Numbered from the stretch's first letter, positions 25,230-33,834 are shown. The stretch is 64,000 nucleotides of DNA from Flavobacterium ammonificans (GCF_020885975.1 NZ_AP025183.1:1860001-1924000), one strand, 5' to 3'. Made by a program: numbers and translations. The notes: generated from the letters alone by a model not told the origin.

Positions 25230-26891
25230 ATGAATTCAGAACAAACGAAGTCGAATAATTCGGCACTTTCGACCCTAATCACGGTCTTCTTCTTTTGGGG
25301 ATTTATTGGAGCATCTAACGGTGTTTTCATCCCTTTTTGCAAGGCTAAATTTGGATTGGATCAATTCCAAAGTCAGTTAATTGATTTTGCCTTTTACGGG
25401 GCATATTATATCGGAGCGTTATTATTGTTTATATTTAGTAGTCTTGCTAAAAGAGATATTCTTAACGGCTGGGGATTCAAAAAAGGAATTATTTACGGAT
25501 TGTTAATCAGTACTTTTGGGGCTGCTTTAATGATTTTAGCTGTTATGCAAGGAAGTTATTTGTTCATCTTGGGAGCTTTATTTATTGTAGCCTTAGGATT
25601 TTCATTACAACAAACTTCAGCACAACCGTTTGCAGCTTCCTTGGGTGAACCACATTCTGCTTCTAGCCGATTGAACTTAGCCGGAGGAATTAATTCATTA
25701 GGAACAACTATAGGACCTATCGTTGTTTCTTTTGCACTTTTTGGAGTTATTTCAGGAGTAAGTATTGAAGAATTTGCTCAAAAAGCCGACTCACTAGATT
25801 CTATGATTACTTTGTATATGGCTGTTGGTGGCTTGTTCTTATTAGCAGCTGCTTTATTTCATTTTTCTAAAAAATTACCTGCAGGAAAAAGCGATGCTAC
25901 GTTTGAAACAGCTAACAAAGCTTTAACAACGCTTGTTGTAATTACTGTTTTATTAGTAGTGATATTTGGGTATATCTTCGCTCGATATGAAGATCCAGAA
26001 TTTATAACTCGTTTTATAGAAAACAAAGAAGTTGATTACTTAGGACTTGGATTAACTATATCTACTTTATTAGTAGTGGTAATTGGTCTTTTATTTGCGA
26101 ATGCTACAGCTCAAAAAAATCCACAAGGTTGGGGTGCAATGAAATACCCACAATTAGTATTAGGAATGCTAGCCTTATTCTCTTATGTGGGTGTAGAAGT
26201 TACAATAGGTAGTAATTTAGGAGAGTTATTAGCAACTAAAGATTTTGGGACAATTGATGGTCCGGGACTTGCGCCATTCATGTCTATGTATTGGGGAAGT
26301 TTAATGATCGGTCGTTGGGCTGGAGCAATTTCAGTTTTCAATCCGTCTTCTCAAATGAGAAAAATTTTACTAATTGTAGTTCCTTATGTAGCTTTTGGAG
26401 TTGTACTGACTGCTAACGCAATTTCTGGACAAGATATTACTCCATTATATGCTTATGCATTTGTAATTGTTTTCCAAATTGTTGGTTTCTTCCTGGGTAA
26501 AGATCAACCGTCAAGAACTTTATTAATTTTCGGATTGCTGGGAGCAATTGCAATGATTATTGGATTAGCTACAACAGGAACAATTGCAATTTTTGCTTTT
26601 ATGAGTGGTGGTTTATTCTTGAGTATTATGTGGCCTTGTATCTTCTCTTTAGGAATTACAGGATTAGGAAAATACACGTCTCAAGGTGCTGCTTTCTTAG
26701 TAATGATGATTTTAGGTGGTGGTATTATTCCACCATTACAAGGTAAATTGGCCGATGTAATTGGTATTCATACTTCGTACTTTATTCCTGTATTGTGTTT
26801 TGCATTTATTGCATTCTACGGATGGAAAGTAATCGGAATTTTAGAAAAACAAGGTATTGGAAACGATATCGAAGTGGGTGGTGGACACTAA
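25230..26891 (+). CDS. Sugar MFS transporter, FucP-like family
   Basis: A 553-residue inner-membrane carrier, about 12 helices, of the FucP/NagP-like branch of the major facilitator superfamily, which moves sugars with protons. Family signs are [25 protein letters not shown] at helix 1 and [21 protein letters not shown] with [15 protein letters not shown]. It is longer than E. coli FucP (438), because of an insertion around 265-340 with two extra hydrophobic stretches. The sugar is unknown. I use the ATG at 25230 (MNSEQTKSN); the frame opens at 25128, but that part is A/T-rich and overlaps a -7-like TAATTTTG (25123-25130). Ends at a shared terminator. Confidence 0.9.
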   Translation: MNSEQTKSNNSALSTLITVFFFWGFIGASNGVFIPFCKAKFGLDQFQSQLIDFAFYGAYYIGALLLFIFSSLAKRDILNGWGFKKGIIYGLLISTFGAALMILAVMQGSYLFILGALFIVALGFSLQQTSAQPFAASLGEPHSASSRLNLAGGINSLGTTIGPIVVSFALFGVISGVSIEEFAQKADSLDSMITLYMAVGGLFLLAAALFHFSKKLPAGKSDATFETANKALTTLVVITVLLVVIFGYIFARYEDPEFITRFIENKEVDYLGLGLTISTLLVVVIGLLFANATAQKNPQGWGAMKYPQLVLGMLALFSYVGVEVTIGSNLGELLATKDFGTIDGPGLAPFMSMYWGSLMIGRWAGAISVFNPSSQMRKILLIVVPYVAFGVVLTANAISGQDITPLYAYAFVIVFQIVGFFLGKDQPSRTLLIFGLLGAIAMIIGLATTGTIAIFAFMSGGLFLSIMWPCIFSLGITGLGKYTSQGAAFLVMMILGGGIIPPLQGKLADVIGIHTSYFIPVLCFAFIAFYGWKVIGILEKQGIGNDIEVGGGH

Positions 26892-26913
26892 AAATACGCA
26901 ACTAACCAAAACC

Positions 26914-26944
26914 AAAAAAATCCCATCAATTGATGGGATTTTTT
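26914..26944. terminator. Bidirectional intrinsic terminator
   Basis: A perfect 20-base palindrome (ATCCCATCAATTGATGGGAT) flanked by A and T runs serves the FucP-like gene on the plus strand and the transaldolase on the minus strand. Confidence 0.9.
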
Positions 26945-26963
26945 AATTTATAAAAGAAAAATA

Positions 26964-27620
26964 TTATTTATTCCCCTTTTCAAAATCAGCAACAAATTGT
27001 GCTAGTCCAATATCTGTTAATGGGTGTTTCAATAATCCGTAGATAGCAGAAAGAGGTCCTGTCATCACATCGGCACCAATTTTAGCACAGTTCATAATAT
27101 GCATCGAATGACGCACAGAAGCTGCTAAAATTTGCGTTTCAAATCCGTAATTATCATAAATCAAACGAATCTCTTCAATCAGTGCTAATCCATCTGTAGA
27201 AACATCATCCAAACGACCGATGAATGGAGAAACGTAAGTAGCTCCTGCTTTAGCGGCCAATAAAGCTTGACCAGCAGAAAAAACTAAAGTAACATTCGTT
27301 CTAATTCCTTTATCAGAAAAATATTTGGCAGCCATAACCCCTTCTTTGGTCATTGGTAATTTAACTACAATTTGTTCGTGCAAATCAGCCAACTCCTCAC
27401 CTTCTTTTACCATGCCTTCGAAATCAAGAGCATTTACTTCGGCACTTACATCTCCATCTACTAAATTACAAATGTCTACATAATGTTTTAAGATATTATT
27501 TTTTCCGGTAATACCTTCTTTTGCCATTAACGACGGATTAGTAGTTACACCATCCAAAACACCTAAAGCTTGTGCTTCTTTAATTTGAGCTAAATTAGCT
27601 GTGTCTATAAAAAATTTCAT
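26964..27620 (-). CDS. fsa: Short-type transaldolase (fructose-6-phosphate aldolase/TalC family)
   Basis: A 218-residue class I aldolase of the pentose phosphate pathway's short transaldolase group. The Schiff-base Lys is K87 in [26 protein letters not shown] and [13 protein letters not shown] at the start and [31 protein letters not shown] later are diagnostic. Members act either as transaldolase or as fructose-6-phosphate aldolase; sequence alone does not decide. I start at 27620; the frame is open to 27653, but that part is the promoter, whose -7 element ends 2 bases before this ATG, so the mRNA may be leaderless. Confidence 0.93.
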   Translation of the reverse strand: MKFFIDTANLAQIKEAQALGVLDGVTTNPSLMAKEGITGKNNILKHYVDICNLVDGDVSAEVNALDFEGMVKEGEELADLHEQIVVKLPMTKEGVMAAKYFSDKGIRTNVTLVFSAGQALLAAKAGATYVSPFIGRLDDVSTDGLALIEEIRLIYDNYGFETQILAASVRHSMHIMNCAKIGADVMTGPLSAIYGLLKHPLTDIGLAQFVADFEKGNK

Positions 27621-27622
27621 TC

Positions 27623-27653
27623 CAAATATATTTAGTTGTGAATACGCTAACAA
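27623..27653 (-). promoter_or_regulatory. Transaldolase promoter predicting a leaderless mRNA
   Basis: On the minus strand: TTG (27653-27651), a 20-base spacer, TATATTTG (27630-27623), then GA and the ATG at 27620. Flavobacterial transcription starts about 3-7 bases past the -7 motif, so the first base would fall on or just inside the start codon. Confidence 0.65.
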
Positions 27654-27695
27654 AAGTAAGAAATGAATTGAGAACTAAAAATAAATTAACTGCAT

Positions 27696-27726
27696 AAAAA
27701 AAACCGCCTCTTTTCAGAGGCGGTTT
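27696..27726 (-). terminator. Intrinsic terminator after proteorhodopsin
   Basis: A GC-rich stem AAACCGCCTC / GAGGCGGTTT (27701-27726) with a 6-base loop and a run of A at 27695-27703 (T on the minus strand) lies 22 bases past the rhodopsin stop. It is the strongest hairpin in this region, consistent with a single-gene transcript. Confidence 0.9.
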
Positions 27727-27748
27727 TGGAACTAATATCCTAGAATTT

Positions 27749-28480
27749 CTAGTTTGAACTAGAAGTAGATTTAACAGCTAAGTTGTAAACAACTAATCCA
27801 AATCCGATTTTGTTGATAGCATCTGCAATGTTGTAAGCAACATCTACACTTCCTTTACCAAGGAAACTTGTGTACCAACCATCAGTTCCTAACATGTATC
27901 CTAATGGGTAAATTGCCCATCCAACAAGTACGAACCAACATAAGATTTTGTGTGAAGCCAATACATCTCCACCAGCAGCTTTTGCTAGTTTTGAAGCTTC
28001 GCCTAACCAAATTTCGTAAACAATTAAGAAATAAGCAAGTCCAGAGATGAATCCCCAAAAAGCTGCTTGGTCACTAAAAATTGTTTCTCCAAAGTATCCT
28101 GTTACTAACATGATGATTGAGTAGAAAATCATTTTCCACAACAAGCTCTGTTTTGCACCAGCAACTTTAAGAATTAAATAAAACTCTAGACACATCAACG
28201 GCACAGTAAGTACCCAATCCACGTATCTAAAGAACGTTGGTGACTCTTGGAATGCATTCCAATAATCACGCATGTAAAAGTAGTGTACTGCAGCAATAAA
28301 AGTAATCAATCCTGATACTAATACTGAAGTACGCCATTTCTTATCGAACTGACTTAGCGATAAGAAGAAAAAAGCTGAAGCAGCCATCATGGCCATGCTT
28401 CCAATGAAGAATGTAAATCCAACATAGTCGTTTGGTAGCATTTTTGCTACATTAGCAGAAATAAACATAAAATTTGACAT
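27749..28480 (-). CDS. Proteorhodopsin, light-driven proton pump (green-type)
   Basis: A 243-residue, seven-helix retinal protein. The Schiff-base Lys is K224 (DAINKIGFG). Helix C reads RYVDWVLTVPLMCLEF, giving D88, T92 and E99, which correspond to Asp97, Thr101 and Glu108 of proteorhodopsin: the DTE proton-pump triad. H66 matches His75, the partner of the proton acceptor. The spectral tuning position (105) is Met at M96; Met or Leu here usually gives green absorption. There is no NDQ (sodium) or NTQ (chloride) motif. Its divergent neighbour is blh, which makes retinal. Single-gene transcript with its own terminator. Confidence 0.97.
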   Translation of the reverse strand: MSNFMFISANVAKMLPNDYVGFTFFIGSMAMMAASAFFFLSLSQFDKKWRTSVLVSGLITFIAAVHYFYMRDYWNAFQESPTFFRYVDWVLTVPLMCLEFYLILKVAGAKQSLLWKMIFYSIIMLVTGYFGETIFSDQAAFWGFISGLAYFLIVYEIWLGEASKLAKAAGGDVLASHKILCWFVLVGWAIYPLGYMLGTDGWYTSFLGKGSVDVAYNIADAINKIGFGLVVYNLAVKSTSSSN

Positions 28481-28590
28481 AAAATAAAAAATTAGGTTAA
28501 TTAATAAAGTAAATTTACAGTATTAAGTAATACAAATTACATTTTTGTGTTTATTTTTTTTGAAAAAAGATTAAACAAAAACAATTAATT
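28481..28590. promoter_or_regulatory. Divergent regulatory region between proteorhodopsin and blh
   Basis: A 110-base, almost pure A/T stretch. It contains a dyad GTATTA-AG-TAATAC (28520-28533), 14 bases, close to midway between the two starts. Imperfect -7-like elements exist on both strands (minus: TAAATTTA, plus: a T-rich TATTTTTTTTG), but neither matches TAnnTTTG exactly. The dyad is a candidate operator able to act on both genes. Confidence 0.4.
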
Positions 28591-29472
28591 ATGTCAAATA
28601 CATTAAAATTATCAGTCATAACAAGCTTTGCGGGACTTTGGCTAACTTCTTATTTATCAAATAAATACCAAATAATTTTAGGTTTTTTTTTGATTTTGTC
28701 ATTTGGAGTACTTCATGGAGCCAATGATTTGGTTCTAATTGACCAGTTAAAATCAAATAAAAAACTCGATTTTATCAAAATAATTGGAATTTATGTTTCA
28801 ATTGTTGGAATATCGGTTCTTCTATTTACTAATATTCCAATTGTGGCTTTATTATTGTTTATTTTGGTGAGTAGTTACCATTTCGGAGAACAACATTGGA
28901 ATGAAATTATTAAAACAAATAAATCATTTATAACACCAATGTTTCAATTTAATTATGGATTACTAATCTTGGTGATTTTATTTTACTTTAATTCAAAGGA
29001 AGTAATTGAAATCATTTTTGAAATAACTAAGTACACCCTTTCAACAGAATTTATTGAAACTGCGCTACTAATTACATTAAGCTTATTTGTGGTCTTATCT
29101 ATTCGGTTATATCAAATTTCAACTGAGTTTAAGAATAACCTAATCGAACAACTGTTTTATCTCGTTGTTTTAGCTATTGTATTTAAAGCTTCGAGTTTAA
29201 TTTGGGGATTTACCATTTACTTTATTTTTTGGCATAGTATTCCATCTTTAAATGACCAACTGATTTTTTTATATGGCTCTTCTACCTGGGCTGATTTTAA
29301 AAAATATTTCAAAACAGCTTTTATTTATTGGTTTATTTCTTTGATAGGTGTTTTTGGCTTGTACTATATAGCGAAAGATATGGTTGTATTTGACGCATTA
29401 TTTTTCGCTTTTTTAGCCTCAATAACTTTTCCGCATTTTATTGTCATATTAAATATGTACCAAAAAAAATAA
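28591..29472 (+). CDS. blh: Brp/Blh family beta-carotene 15,15'-dioxygenase
   Basis: Cuts beta-carotene into two retinal molecules, the chromophore of the adjacent rhodopsin. The 293 residues are very hydrophobic, with about eight helices. The histidines thought to hold iron are in FGVLHGANDLVLI, SSYHFGEQHW, FWHSIPSLND and TFPHFIVIL, matching the family. It is divergent from the proteorhodopsin gene across 110 bases. No crt genes for carotene synthesis are in the window, so the substrate must come from elsewhere on the chromosome. The convergent SDR gene ends 7 bases from its stop, with no terminator between. Confidence 0.93.
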   Translation: MSNTLKLSVITSFAGLWLTSYLSNKYQIILGFFLILSFGVLHGANDLVLIDQLKSNKKLDFIKIIGIYVSIVGISVLLFTNIPIVALLLFILVSSYHFGEQHWNEIIKTNKSFITPMFQFNYGLLILVILFYFNSKEVIEIIFEITKYTLSTEFIETALLITLSLFVVLSIRLYQISTEFKNNLIEQLFYLVVLAIVFKASSLIWGFTIYFIFWHSIPSLNDQLIFLYGSSTWADFKKYFKTAFIYWFISLIGVFGLYYIAKDMVVFDALFFAFLASITFPHFIVILNMYQKK

Positions 29473-29479
29473 ATTCAAA

Positions 29480-30283
29480 TTAAAGTTTGTAATGATTCAT
29501 TAGCATTTTTTCGTACACAGTATCTGGAAGTATTCTTTTTAGAACTATGGAAATTTTTTGCATGAACGCCCCTACTTTATAATGAATTCTCGGATTTTTT
29601 TCTTGAATAATTTGGAAAACCGCTTCAGCCATTTCATTTGGATTACTTCCACTATCCACATGCTCATCCATAGTTTTTAAAATAGATCCGTAAGCTCGTT
29701 CATAATCTGAACCTTGAATTATTGGAGCATGAAAACGTCCTGCAGCTATATTGGTGGCAAAATCTCCAGGAGCAACATTGGTAATTTGAATTCCAAAAGA
29801 CTTCACCTCCATACGTAACGCTTCAGTAATTAATTCCAAAGCGCCTTTTGAAGCTGAATAGACACTTCGATACGGCAATCCCATATATCCTGCTATACTC
29901 GTGATATTGACAATCAAGCCCGATTTTTGTTGGCGCATTTGAGGCAAAACAGCCTTCATTACAGCTATTGGACCAAAAAAATTAGTGTCAAAATTATTTT
30001 TAATCTCTTCCATTGGGATTTCTTCCAAAGGTCCTGTAATTCCAACTCCAGCATTATTAATTACAACATCCAATCTACCTGTTGATTGAATAATTTGGGC
30101 TACAGCCAAATGAATTGACTCAACATCTCTAACATCTAAAGCGACTAACGGAAAAATAGAATTCAACACCTTTTCAGGATTTCTACTTGTTCCGTATACG
30201 ATGAAACCTTTTTGATGTAAAAACTCTCCTATAGATTTCCCTATACCCGAAGATCCGCCTGTAATCAACACAACTTTACTCAT
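29480..30283 (-). CDS. SDR family oxidoreductase
   Basis: A 267-residue short-chain dehydrogenase/reductase. The dinucleotide loop VLITGGSSGIGKSIGEFL is at the N terminus (TGxxxGIG), NNAGVG near 85, the catalytic Ser in VNITSIAGYMG and the Tyr/Lys pair in YSASKGALELI. The classical SDR type is clear, but the substrate is not. The Arg after the loop region (GTSRNPEKV) suggests NADP(H). It is convergent with blh, 7 bases apart; whether it modifies retinal (some SDRs do) is only a guess from the position. Confidence 0.88.
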   Translation of the reverse strand: MSKVVLITGGSSGIGKSIGEFLHQKGFIVYGTSRNPEKVLNSIFPLVALDVRDVESIHLAVAQIIQSTGRLDVVINNAGVGITGPLEEIPMEEIKNNFDTNFFGPIAVMKAVLPQMRQQKSGLIVNITSIAGYMGLPYRSVYSASKGALELITEALRMEVKSFGIQITNVAPGDFATNIAAGRFHAPIIQGSDYERAYGSILKTMDEHVDSGSNPNEMAEAVFQIIQEKNPRIHYKVGAFMQKISIVLKRILPDTVYEKMLMNHYKL

Positions 30284-30353
30284 TCAAATCAATTTATTAT
30301 CAGTTATTTAGCTTATAAAAATAATCAAAAATAAAAGTTTTGAATCCCTATAA

Positions 30354-30380
30354 ACAAAAAAATCTTCCTAGAGGAAGATT
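30354..30380 (-). terminator. Intrinsic terminator after SRP RNA
   Basis: Minus-strand hairpin AATCTTCC / GGAAGATT with loop TCTA (30361-30380) followed by a T run (30362-30356). It ends the SRP RNA transcript about 10 bases past its closing stem. Confidence 0.85.
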
Positions 30381-30390
30381 AATAAAAAAT

Positions 30391-30483
30391 GGCAAGCGAC
30401 CTACATCGCACCGCTCAACCGCGTACCCTTGCTATGTTCCCATCCTGGGGGATTCTGCAGGAGCTGGTCGTGTAGGACTTGCC
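30391..30483 (-). ncRNA. ffs: Signal recognition particle RNA, small bacterial type
   Basis: A 93-base RNA on the minus strand whose ends pair (GGCAAG / CTTGCC, then CCTACA / TGTAGG), forming one long hairpin. The tip holds the conserved SRP core: CCCAGGATGGGAACATAGCAAGGG (within 30461-30427), which gives the Ffh-binding symmetric and asymmetric loops (CAGG, GGAA, AGCA). It guides ribosomes making membrane proteins to the membrane. Promoter and terminator match this strand (30488-30517 and 30354-30380). A shadow frame on the plus strand (30340-30531) crosses it. Confidence 0.9.
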
Positions 30484-30487
30484 GGTG

Positions 30488-30517
30488 CAAATATACAACC
30501 TTTTTATATTTTTGCAA
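30488..30517 (-). promoter_or_regulatory. SRP RNA promoter
   Basis: On the minus strand TTG (30517-30515), a 19-base spacer and TATATTTG (30495-30488). The predicted start at about 30483 coincides with the first base of the closing stem of the RNA, strong mutual support. Confidence 0.8.
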
Positions 30518-30521
30518 GTCA

Positions 30522-30552
30522 TTGCTACTAATAAAATAAGGTTGTATATTCG
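30522..30552 (+). promoter_or_regulatory. Promoter for the glutaminyl cyclase gene
   Basis: TTG at 30522-30524, a 20-base spacer and TATATTCG (30545-30552, one mismatch to TAnnTTTG). The start would be near 30555, 16 bases before the ATG. AAGGTTGTATATT around its -7 box is repeated in inverted orientation at the SRP promoter. Confidence 0.6.
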
Positions 30553-30570
30553 AATTTTAAAATACAAATC

Positions 30571-31644
30571 ATGAAAAAATACAACTGCTTATTTATCATT
30601 TTGTTAGCCATAAGTCTTTCGAATTGTGGCGGAGCAAAAAAAGAAGACAATTCATTATTTAGCTTTGAAACAGCAAGTACTAAAAAACAATATGTTCCCG
30701 AGGAATCAATCAATTTAAGTCTGTCAAATTCTAGCTCAAAAGAAGTTGATAGTATTGTCTTTTATATTAACGATGTGAAAATTGGAACTACAAAAGGATT
30801 AGGAAAATTGTCATTTGAATTTAAAGATCAAAAATTAGGCAATCAAAATCTAAAAGCTATTGTATATTATGAAGGGGAACTAGCTGAAATTAACGAGGAA
30901 GTAGAATTGGTATCGAGTGTTTCACCTCAATTATTAAAATACACTATAGTAAACACTTATCCTCATGATGTTCAAGCGTATACTCAAGGATTAGAATTTT
31001 ATCGGGATACTTTATTTGAAGGGACTGGTAATGGCAGTAGTCCATCGGGAAGTAAAGGAATTTCAAGCTTAAGAAAGACTAATTTTAAAACTGGTGAAGT
31101 TTACAAAAAAATAGAATTAGCTGAACAGTATTTTGGAGAAGGAATCACTATTTTAAATAACAAAGTATACCAACTTACTTGGCTAAATAATGAAGGTTAT
31201 GTTTATAATGCTGATACTTTCAAAAAAGAAAAAACCATACCTTATTTTAAAAAAATGGAAGGTTGGGGATTAACAACAGATGGTAAATCGTTGTATATGT
31301 CAGATAGCTCCGAAACTATCCATATTTTAAATCCTGATACATTTGCCGAGATAGGTTCTATCAATGTGTATTCTTTAGCCAACAAAGTGAAAGCTGTAAA
31401 TGAACTGGAATGGATAGATGGGAAAATTTATGGAAATGTATACCAGAAAGATGCTATAGCTGTGATTAATCCTAAAAATGGTGCTGTAGAGGGTATTATA
31501 AACCTTGCTGAATTAAAAACTAAAATTAAGCAAACAGAAAACACAGACGTGCTTAATGGTATAGCTTACAATTCAAAAACTAAAACCCTTTTCGTTACTG
31601 GTAAAAATTGGGATACGCTATTTGAAATTAAAATAATTGAATAA
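30571..31644 (+). CDS. Glutaminyl-peptide cyclotransferase family lipoprotein (five-bladed beta-propeller type)
   Basis: A 357-residue lipoprotein (lipobox LSNC, Cys19). Residues 30-105 form an Ig-like domain; from about 125 (YTIVNTYPHDVQAYTQGLEF) comes the plant-type glutamine cyclotransferase propeller, recognised by the HDxxAYTQGL start, FEGTGNGSSPSGSKGISSLRK and ELEWIDGKIYGNVYQ. This family turns N-terminal Gln into pyroglutamate on proteins. It would sit on the periplasmic side of a membrane. The gene is divergent from SRP RNA and ends at a terminator shared with the next gene. Confidence 0.88.
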   Translation: MKKYNCLFIILLAISLSNCGGAKKEDNSLFSFETASTKKQYVPEESINLSLSNSSSKEVDSIVFYINDVKIGTTKGLGKLSFEFKDQKLGNQNLKAIVYYEGELAEINEEVELVSSVSPQLLKYTIVNTYPHDVQAYTQGLEFYRDTLFEGTGNGSSPSGSKGISSLRKTNFKTGEVYKKIELAEQYFGEGITILNNKVYQLTWLNNEGYVYNADTFKKEKTIPYFKKMEGWGLTTDGKSLYMSDSSETIHILNPDTFAEIGSINVYSLANKVKAVNELEWIDGKIYGNVYQKDAIAVINPKNGAVEGIINLAELKTKIKQTENTDVLNGIAYNSKTKTLFVTGKNWDTLFEIKIIE

Positions 31645-31666
31645 TTTCCCTTTCAAATTATTGAAT

Positions 31667-31697
31667 AAAAAAAGGGAGCTATTAGCTCCCTTTTTTT
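31667..31697. terminator. Bidirectional intrinsic terminator
   Basis: Stem GGGAGCT / AGCTCCC (31674-31690), 3-base loop, with seven A to the left and seven T to the right. It serves the cyclase gene and the convergent coiled-coil gene. Confidence 0.9.
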
Positions 31698-31714
31698 ATA
31701 TACTCTGTTGAAAA

Positions 31715-32590
31715 TTATCTTAATGAGAATGATGTTTTAGAAACTAATTCTGCTTTATCATACACATTAACTGTGTAGGTACCTTTTGCAAATTTACTTC
31801 CTGCCAAATCTTCTGAAACATCAACTGTTTTATTCTCATATTTTACATTAGTTGTAAAACTGTATGTTAACGATTTTGTTCCGAAATTCTCCACTTTCTT
31901 TTCTCCTACAACATTATTTTCGCTATCAATAACTTGTACATAATACATTTTTGTTCCTGATTTTGCGATTTTATTTTCAGCTATAGTAAAACTAACTTTT
32001 AAAATATCAGCTCTATTTGCTTTTTCAGTTTCTATTTGCTTACCTGAACTTCTCACTTTGTAAGCAGCTCCTTTAGTATTCAACACAGTTAAAACTGATC
32101 CTTTTTCAACTGTTTTAGCTAACTCTGAATTTTGAGAAGATAAAACTTCGTTTGCTTTTTTAGATTCTACTAAGACAACTCTTGTACTATCACGTTGAAC
32201 AGTCAAAGTAACATTTTGTTTTTTCAAGTTGTCATTTTCAGCAATTAACACTTTCATGTTACTCTGTAAAGCAGTCAATTGAGATTTGAATTTTGAAAGG
32301 TCTCCATTAGATTTTTTTAAATCTGACATTAAAGCAACTACTTTATCTCTTTCTTTAATTAATTCCTCAGACATTGTAGTATTTTCAGCAATCGCAGCGT
32401 CATAAGTAGCTTTTAACTCTTGTAAATCATTCATAACTGATTCTTTTTCAGTTAATGTAGTTTTCAACTCAGTACGAACAATTTCAGCGTCAGTTGACAT
32501 TTTGAAAATATAACCTAAACTCCCTAAAAGTAATAGTAATAGTACAATTACGATTGCTTTCAAATTTGAATTGCTTTTTTGATTTTCCAT
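31715..32590 (-). CDS. Membrane-anchored coiled-coil protein of unknown function
   Basis: A 291-residue protein. A short basic N terminus and one helix (IVIVLLLLLLGSLGYIF, 13-29) are followed by about 130 residues of heptad-rich coiled coil (TELKTTLTEKESVMNDL to KANEVLSSQNSELAKTV). The last 110 residues (from GAAYKVRSSGKQIET) are beta-rich and resemble an Ig-like surface domain. It is probably anchored in the inner membrane and reaches into the periplasm. I do not know a function; similar proteins are common in Flavobacteriia. It is divergent from the arginase-family gene and ends at a shared terminator. Confidence 0.8.
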   Translation of the reverse strand: MENQKSNSNLKAIVIVLLLLLLGSLGYIFKMSTDAEIVRTELKTTLTEKESVMNDLQELKATYDAAIAENTTMSEELIKERDKVVALMSDLKKSNGDLSKFKSQLTALQSNMKVLIAENDNLKKQNVTLTVQRDSTRVVLVESKKANEVLSSQNSELAKTVEKGSVLTVLNTKGAAYKVRSSGKQIETEKANRADILKVSFTIAENKIAKSGTKMYYVQVIDSENNVVGEKKVENFGTKSLTYSFTTNVKYENKTVDVSEDLAGSKFAKGTYTVNVYDKAELVSKTSFSLR

Positions 32591-32697
32591 TTTTAATTTT
32601 TATAGTTTAATTGTTTGCGACAAAAATAATAATATATCCATACTACACAACGTATTTTGACACATTTATAGTATTTTTGGCTAAAACTTTTTATAAA

Positions 32698-33777
32698 ATG
32701 GACAAAATAATTCCTTTTACTTTAACTGATCTCGGCAAAATTACCAACCAAAGAAATGGTGAAATTAAATTTGGTGAGAAAATGATTACTGTACCAAAAG
32801 GAGTCGATGCTTTGGAATTCCTTTCAAGTTGCGAAGCAAAATATGTTTTATTTGGAATCCCTGAAGATATTGGAATCAGAGCTAATTATGGCCGCCCTGG
32901 TGCAGCTTCAGCTTGGAATAGCGCCATCAAAAGCATTGCTAATATTCAGCATAATCGATTTAGTAAAGGAAATCAAATTATAGTCTTAGGATCACTTAAT
33001 GTAGCCCATGAAATGGCAGAGGTGGAAAATCTTGACTTTAATGATATTGACGATCGTTCTAAATTAAGCCAACTGGTAGAAAAAATTGATAAAGAAGTTT
33101 CTCATATTATTTTCAATATTGTCAAACTAGGTAAAACACCTATTATTATTGGTGGAGGCCATAACAATGCTTATGGGAATATCAAAGGAACGGCTTTAGC
33201 CAAAGGAAAACCAGTTAATGCCATAAATTTTGATGCCCATTCCGATTTTAGAATTTTAGAAGGTCGACATAGCGGAAACGCATTTTCGTATGCTTTTGAA
33301 GAAGGTTTCTTAAAAAAATATTTTGTCTTTGGTTTGCATGAGAATCATGTTTCCAAAAGTGTATTGGATACATTTAAGAAGATTGAAGATCGAGTACGCT
33401 ATGTTACTTATGATAGTATCAAAATTCGAAAAGAAAAAGAATTTGAAAAAGAAATGACTCAAGCTTTAGAGTTTATCAATCAAGAACCATTCGGTTTAGA
33501 AGTTGACTTGGGAGCCATTCCTAATATTGCTAGCAGCACAATGACTCTTACTGGTTTTTCTGTTGAAGAATTACGACAATTTGTCTCTTATTTTGGGAAA
33601 TTCAAAAATGCTACTTACTTGCATCTTTGCGAAGGTGCGCCTGATTTAGGTGAACTTAAAAATGATCATTTAGTAGGTAAAATAATAGGACACTTGATAA
33701 CTGACTTTATAAAATCAAGGAACGAATCCGATGTACAGCACCAAACGATTGTTCCTAGTTGGATGCATCAAAAATAA
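32698..33777 (+). CDS. Arginase/agmatinase/formimidoylglutamase family enzyme
   Basis: A 359-residue ureohydrolase. Metal motifs are IIIGGGHNNAYG (first His), NFDAHSDFR (DAHxDxR) and, near 270, GLEVDLGAIPN. The third motif is altered: the usual SxDxDxxDP reads LEVDLGAIP, so one Asp ligand is Glu and the DP pair is lost. Flavobacterial relatives are called formimidoylglutamase, but no hut genes are near and the substrate is unproven. I start at 32698 (MDKIIPFTL); the frame opens at 32611, but that part translates an AT-rich leader. The RNA helicase gene follows at 57 bases. Confidence 0.82.
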   Translation: MDKIIPFTLTDLGKITNQRNGEIKFGEKMITVPKGVDALEFLSSCEAKYVLFGIPEDIGIRANYGRPGAASAWNSAIKSIANIQHNRFSKGNQIIVLGSLNVAHEMAEVENLDFNDIDDRSKLSQLVEKIDKEVSHIIFNIVKLGKTPIIIGGGHNNAYGNIKGTALAKGKPVNAINFDAHSDFRILEGRHSGNAFSYAFEEGFLKKYFVFGLHENHVSKSVLDTFKKIEDRVRYVTYDSIKIRKEKEFEKEMTQALEFINQEPFGLEVDLGAIPNIASSTMTLTGFSVEELRQFVSYFGKFKNATYLHLCEGAPDLGELKNDHLVGKIIGHLITDFIKSRNESDVQHQTIVPSWMHQK

Positions 33778-33791
33778 TAACACTATCTTTG
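33759..33791 (+). promoter_or_regulatory. Promoter for the DEAD-box helicase gene
   Basis: TTG (33759-33761), 22-base spacer, TATCTTTG (33784-33791). The -33 element is inside the end of the arginase-family gene. The predicted start near 33794 leaves a leader of about 40 bases before the ATG at 33835. Confidence 0.55.
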
Positions 33792-33834
33792 CCAAGTATT
33801 GCTGTACTTAATGCAATACATTAATAGTAAAATT

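Noticed and set aside
30340-30531. 63-residue open frame on the plus strand
   Set aside because: It runs through a terminator, the SRP RNA and its promoter on the opposite strand, and has no protein-like features.
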